A DNA stretch of 7,446 nt from Candidatus Hydrogenedentota bacterium (GTDB lineage: Bacteria > Hydrogenedentota > Hydrogenedentia > Hydrogenedentales > CAITNO01): NCBI GenBank assembly GCA_007124105.1, contig SLFT01000279.1, positions 1 through 7,446 on the forward strand, given 5' to 3'. A program made the translations under genes and the position numbers. The notes under the pieces are model-generated. The model did no database searches and had not been told where the DNA came from. It was given only the letters and a program-made list of their open reading frames with translations. Below, one piece after another: positions 6,248 to 7,446 of this stretch. Every line of letters begins with the position of its first letter. The first letter of the stretch is position 1.

Positions 6248-7446
6248 GTGGCGAAAAAAGGTGAACTGATTGCGGCGGTTGATTTCGGCACGCGCGCTGT
6301 GCGCGTGGTGATAGCGCGTCGAATGCCAGGCGGACAGACCCGCATCTTGGGATACGGCGTCGCGCCCACGCGCGGTTGCATCAAGTTTGGAGCGGTGCAG
6401 GACCTTAACGCCGCCATAGAGACATTCCAATCGGCGTTGCGCGCCGCGAAAAAGATGGCCGGCGTCAATATCTACGCCCTATATTGTGGCATTCAAGGCG
6501 CCAATGTCACGTGCAGCGTTTCCGAGGGCAAGGCATCGGTGGAAAATAAGGTTATCAAAGCCGAGCATCTTGATATGGCCCGTGAAGCCGCCGCCACCGC
6601 CGCCATAGACGTGGAAGCGCGTCCGCTCTCCTCGGTGATGTCCGAGGAATGGACGGTTGACGGTGTGCGTGTCGCTGATCCCATCGGCATGCACGGCTCC
6701 TATGTCAAGGGCAGATTCCATTTCGCGAAGTTGCCTAAGTTTGTTGAAAACAACCTGCGCGCGTGCATCGAGGCGCAGGGGCTCGTCATTGAAGAGTTTG
6801 TGTTTATGCCGTTGGCGGCAGCATCGGGATGTCTCACCTGCGAAGACATGCAGCTGGGCGCCGCGGTGGTGGACCTTGGCGCGGCCGCTGTAGGCATCGC
6901 CGTGTACGCCAACAACGGAATATGCGCCGCTACCACCCACGGCTGGGGCAGCGGTTTCATCATTAACGACGTGGCCGCCGGGCTGAAGGTCGCCTTTGAC
7001 GAAGCGACGGAACTGGTGCTCGAATACGGCATCAGCGAGCGCCGCATCGTGGCATTAAACCAGGAAGACGCCCGCGGGGAAGCCGGCAAGAAAACGGGAA
7101 ACGTTCCACCGCCGAAAGCGCCTATCATAAAACTGACGCGCACCGTGACAGGAGCGCCTTCGACCGTGTCTCTTGCCGAACTTGATGATATTGTCTTTGA
7201 CCGCAGCGCGGAAATCGCCGACAAGGTATGCCGTTTTCTCACGAGCAACCAATATCTCGACCGGCTTGGTCGCGGCATCGTGTTGACCGGAGGCGGCGCC
7301 GCCCTGCATAATCAGGATACATTGTTCGGCGCGAAAAGCGATATGCCCGTGCGTATCGGCGTTCCCATCGGATTTGATGATTTGCCTGATGCGCTCGACT
7401 TGCCGGAATGGGCGCCGGTGATGGGCATCGTCAAATACGCGCTGGC
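6248..7446 (+). CDS. ftsA: FtsA-type actin-like cell-division protein (3' end outside window)
   Basis: FtsA is the actin-family ATPase that tethers FtsZ to the inner membrane and recruits later division proteins. The visible 399 residues begin AKKGELIAAVDFGTRAV, containing phosphate-1 (D12-F-G-T). The 1C/SHS2 domain follows (about 80-165) with the hallmark DPIGMHG (144-150). The INDVAAGL segment and a conserved DEATELVLEYG helix lie at 239-261. The adenosine motif GIVLTGGGA (343-351) and the VRIGVP strand are intact. Unusually, phosphate-2 reads VVDLGAAAVGIAVY (207-220), where FtsA normally has DIGGGT-x-D; the two glycines, the threonine and the aspartate are all replaced. The frame is open to the window edge, so the C-terminal membrane-targeting helix is not seen. 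The GTG start is set by AGGAGGT. Upstream lies a coiled-coil gene, not ftsQ. A divergent FtsA paralogue, or less likely a PilM/MreB-like protein, is the alternative. Confidence 0.85.
   Translation, partial: MAKKGELIAAVDFGTRAVRVVIARRMPGGQTRILGYGVAPTRGCIKFGAVQDLNAAIETFQSALRAAKKMAGVNIYALYCGIQGANVTCSVSEGKASVENKVIKAEHLDMAREAAATAAIDVEARPLSSVMSEEWTVDGVRVADPIGMHGSYVKGRFHFAKLPKFVENNLRACIEAQGLVIEEFVFMPLAAASGCLTCEDMQLGAAVVDLGAAAVGIAVYANNGICAATTHGWGSGFIINDVAAGLKVAFDEATELVLEYGISERRIVALNQEDARGEAGKKTGNVPPPKAPIIKLTRTVTGAPSTVSLAELDDIVFDRSAEIADKVCRFLTSNQYLDRLGRGIVLTGGGAALHNQDTLFGAKSDMPVRIGVPIGFDDLPDALDLPEWAPVMGIVKYAL

Noticed and set aside
1..7446. tRNA, rRNA, CRISPR array, insertion sequence or phage genes
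   Set aside because: I saw no tRNA arm pattern, no regularly spaced repeats, and no transposase or phage-like frame on either strand.

Overview
The window carries five genes with moderate GC content. Two of them run off the ends. The 5' edge holds the C-terminal regulatory part of 2-isopropylmalate synthase (leuA, leucine biosynthesis). A complete hydE follows, encoding the radical-SAM maturase of [FeFe]-hydrogenase. Converging on hydE from the minus strand is a membrane-anchored SGNH/GDSL-family hydrolase of about 560 residues. After a 479-bp divergent intergenic region comes an apparent two-gene plus-strand operon. Its first gene encodes an unrecognised 728-residue protein with a small N-terminal domain, a long acidic disordered linker and a long C-terminal coiled coil. 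Its second gene encodes an FtsA-type actin-like cell-division protein, cut by the window end.

The source is most likely an uncultured anaerobic or facultatively anaerobic bacterium. HydE implies an [FeFe]-hydrogenase, FtsA implies FtsZ-based division, and the single-span anchor with a large outer SGNH domain suits a diderm cell envelope. I cannot assign a phylum from the sequence alone. Groups such as Hydrogenedentes or PVC relatives are only a guess.

Region by region: 1-497 is the leuA 3' end. 498-759 is an intergenic leader with a candidate extended -10 promoter, several perfect inverted repeats that could form alternative stems, and a stray Shine-Dalgarno followed by a six-codon reading frame that stops just before hydE. 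760-1821 is hydE. 1822-1856 is a 35-bp convergent gap without an obvious terminator. 1857-3542 is the SGNH hydrolase (minus). 3543-4021 is a divergent intergenic region with a REP-like hairpin, a GC-rich palindrome and a good promoter for the downstream operon. 4022-6208 is the acidic coiled-coil protein. 6248-7446 is the ftsA-like gene, preceded by a textbook ribosome binding site.

The two points most worth following are in the last operon. The FtsA-like protein keeps its phosphate-1, 1C/SHS2 and adenosine motifs, but its phosphate-2 loop is changed at the residues that normally hold and hydrolyse ATP. Its partner sits where ftsQ often lies in division clusters and has the architecture of a cytoskeletal adaptor: helical head, acidic linker with a cluster of FD motifs, coiled-coil tail. 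A role for it in division or in an FtsA-like filament is inference from position and architecture only.
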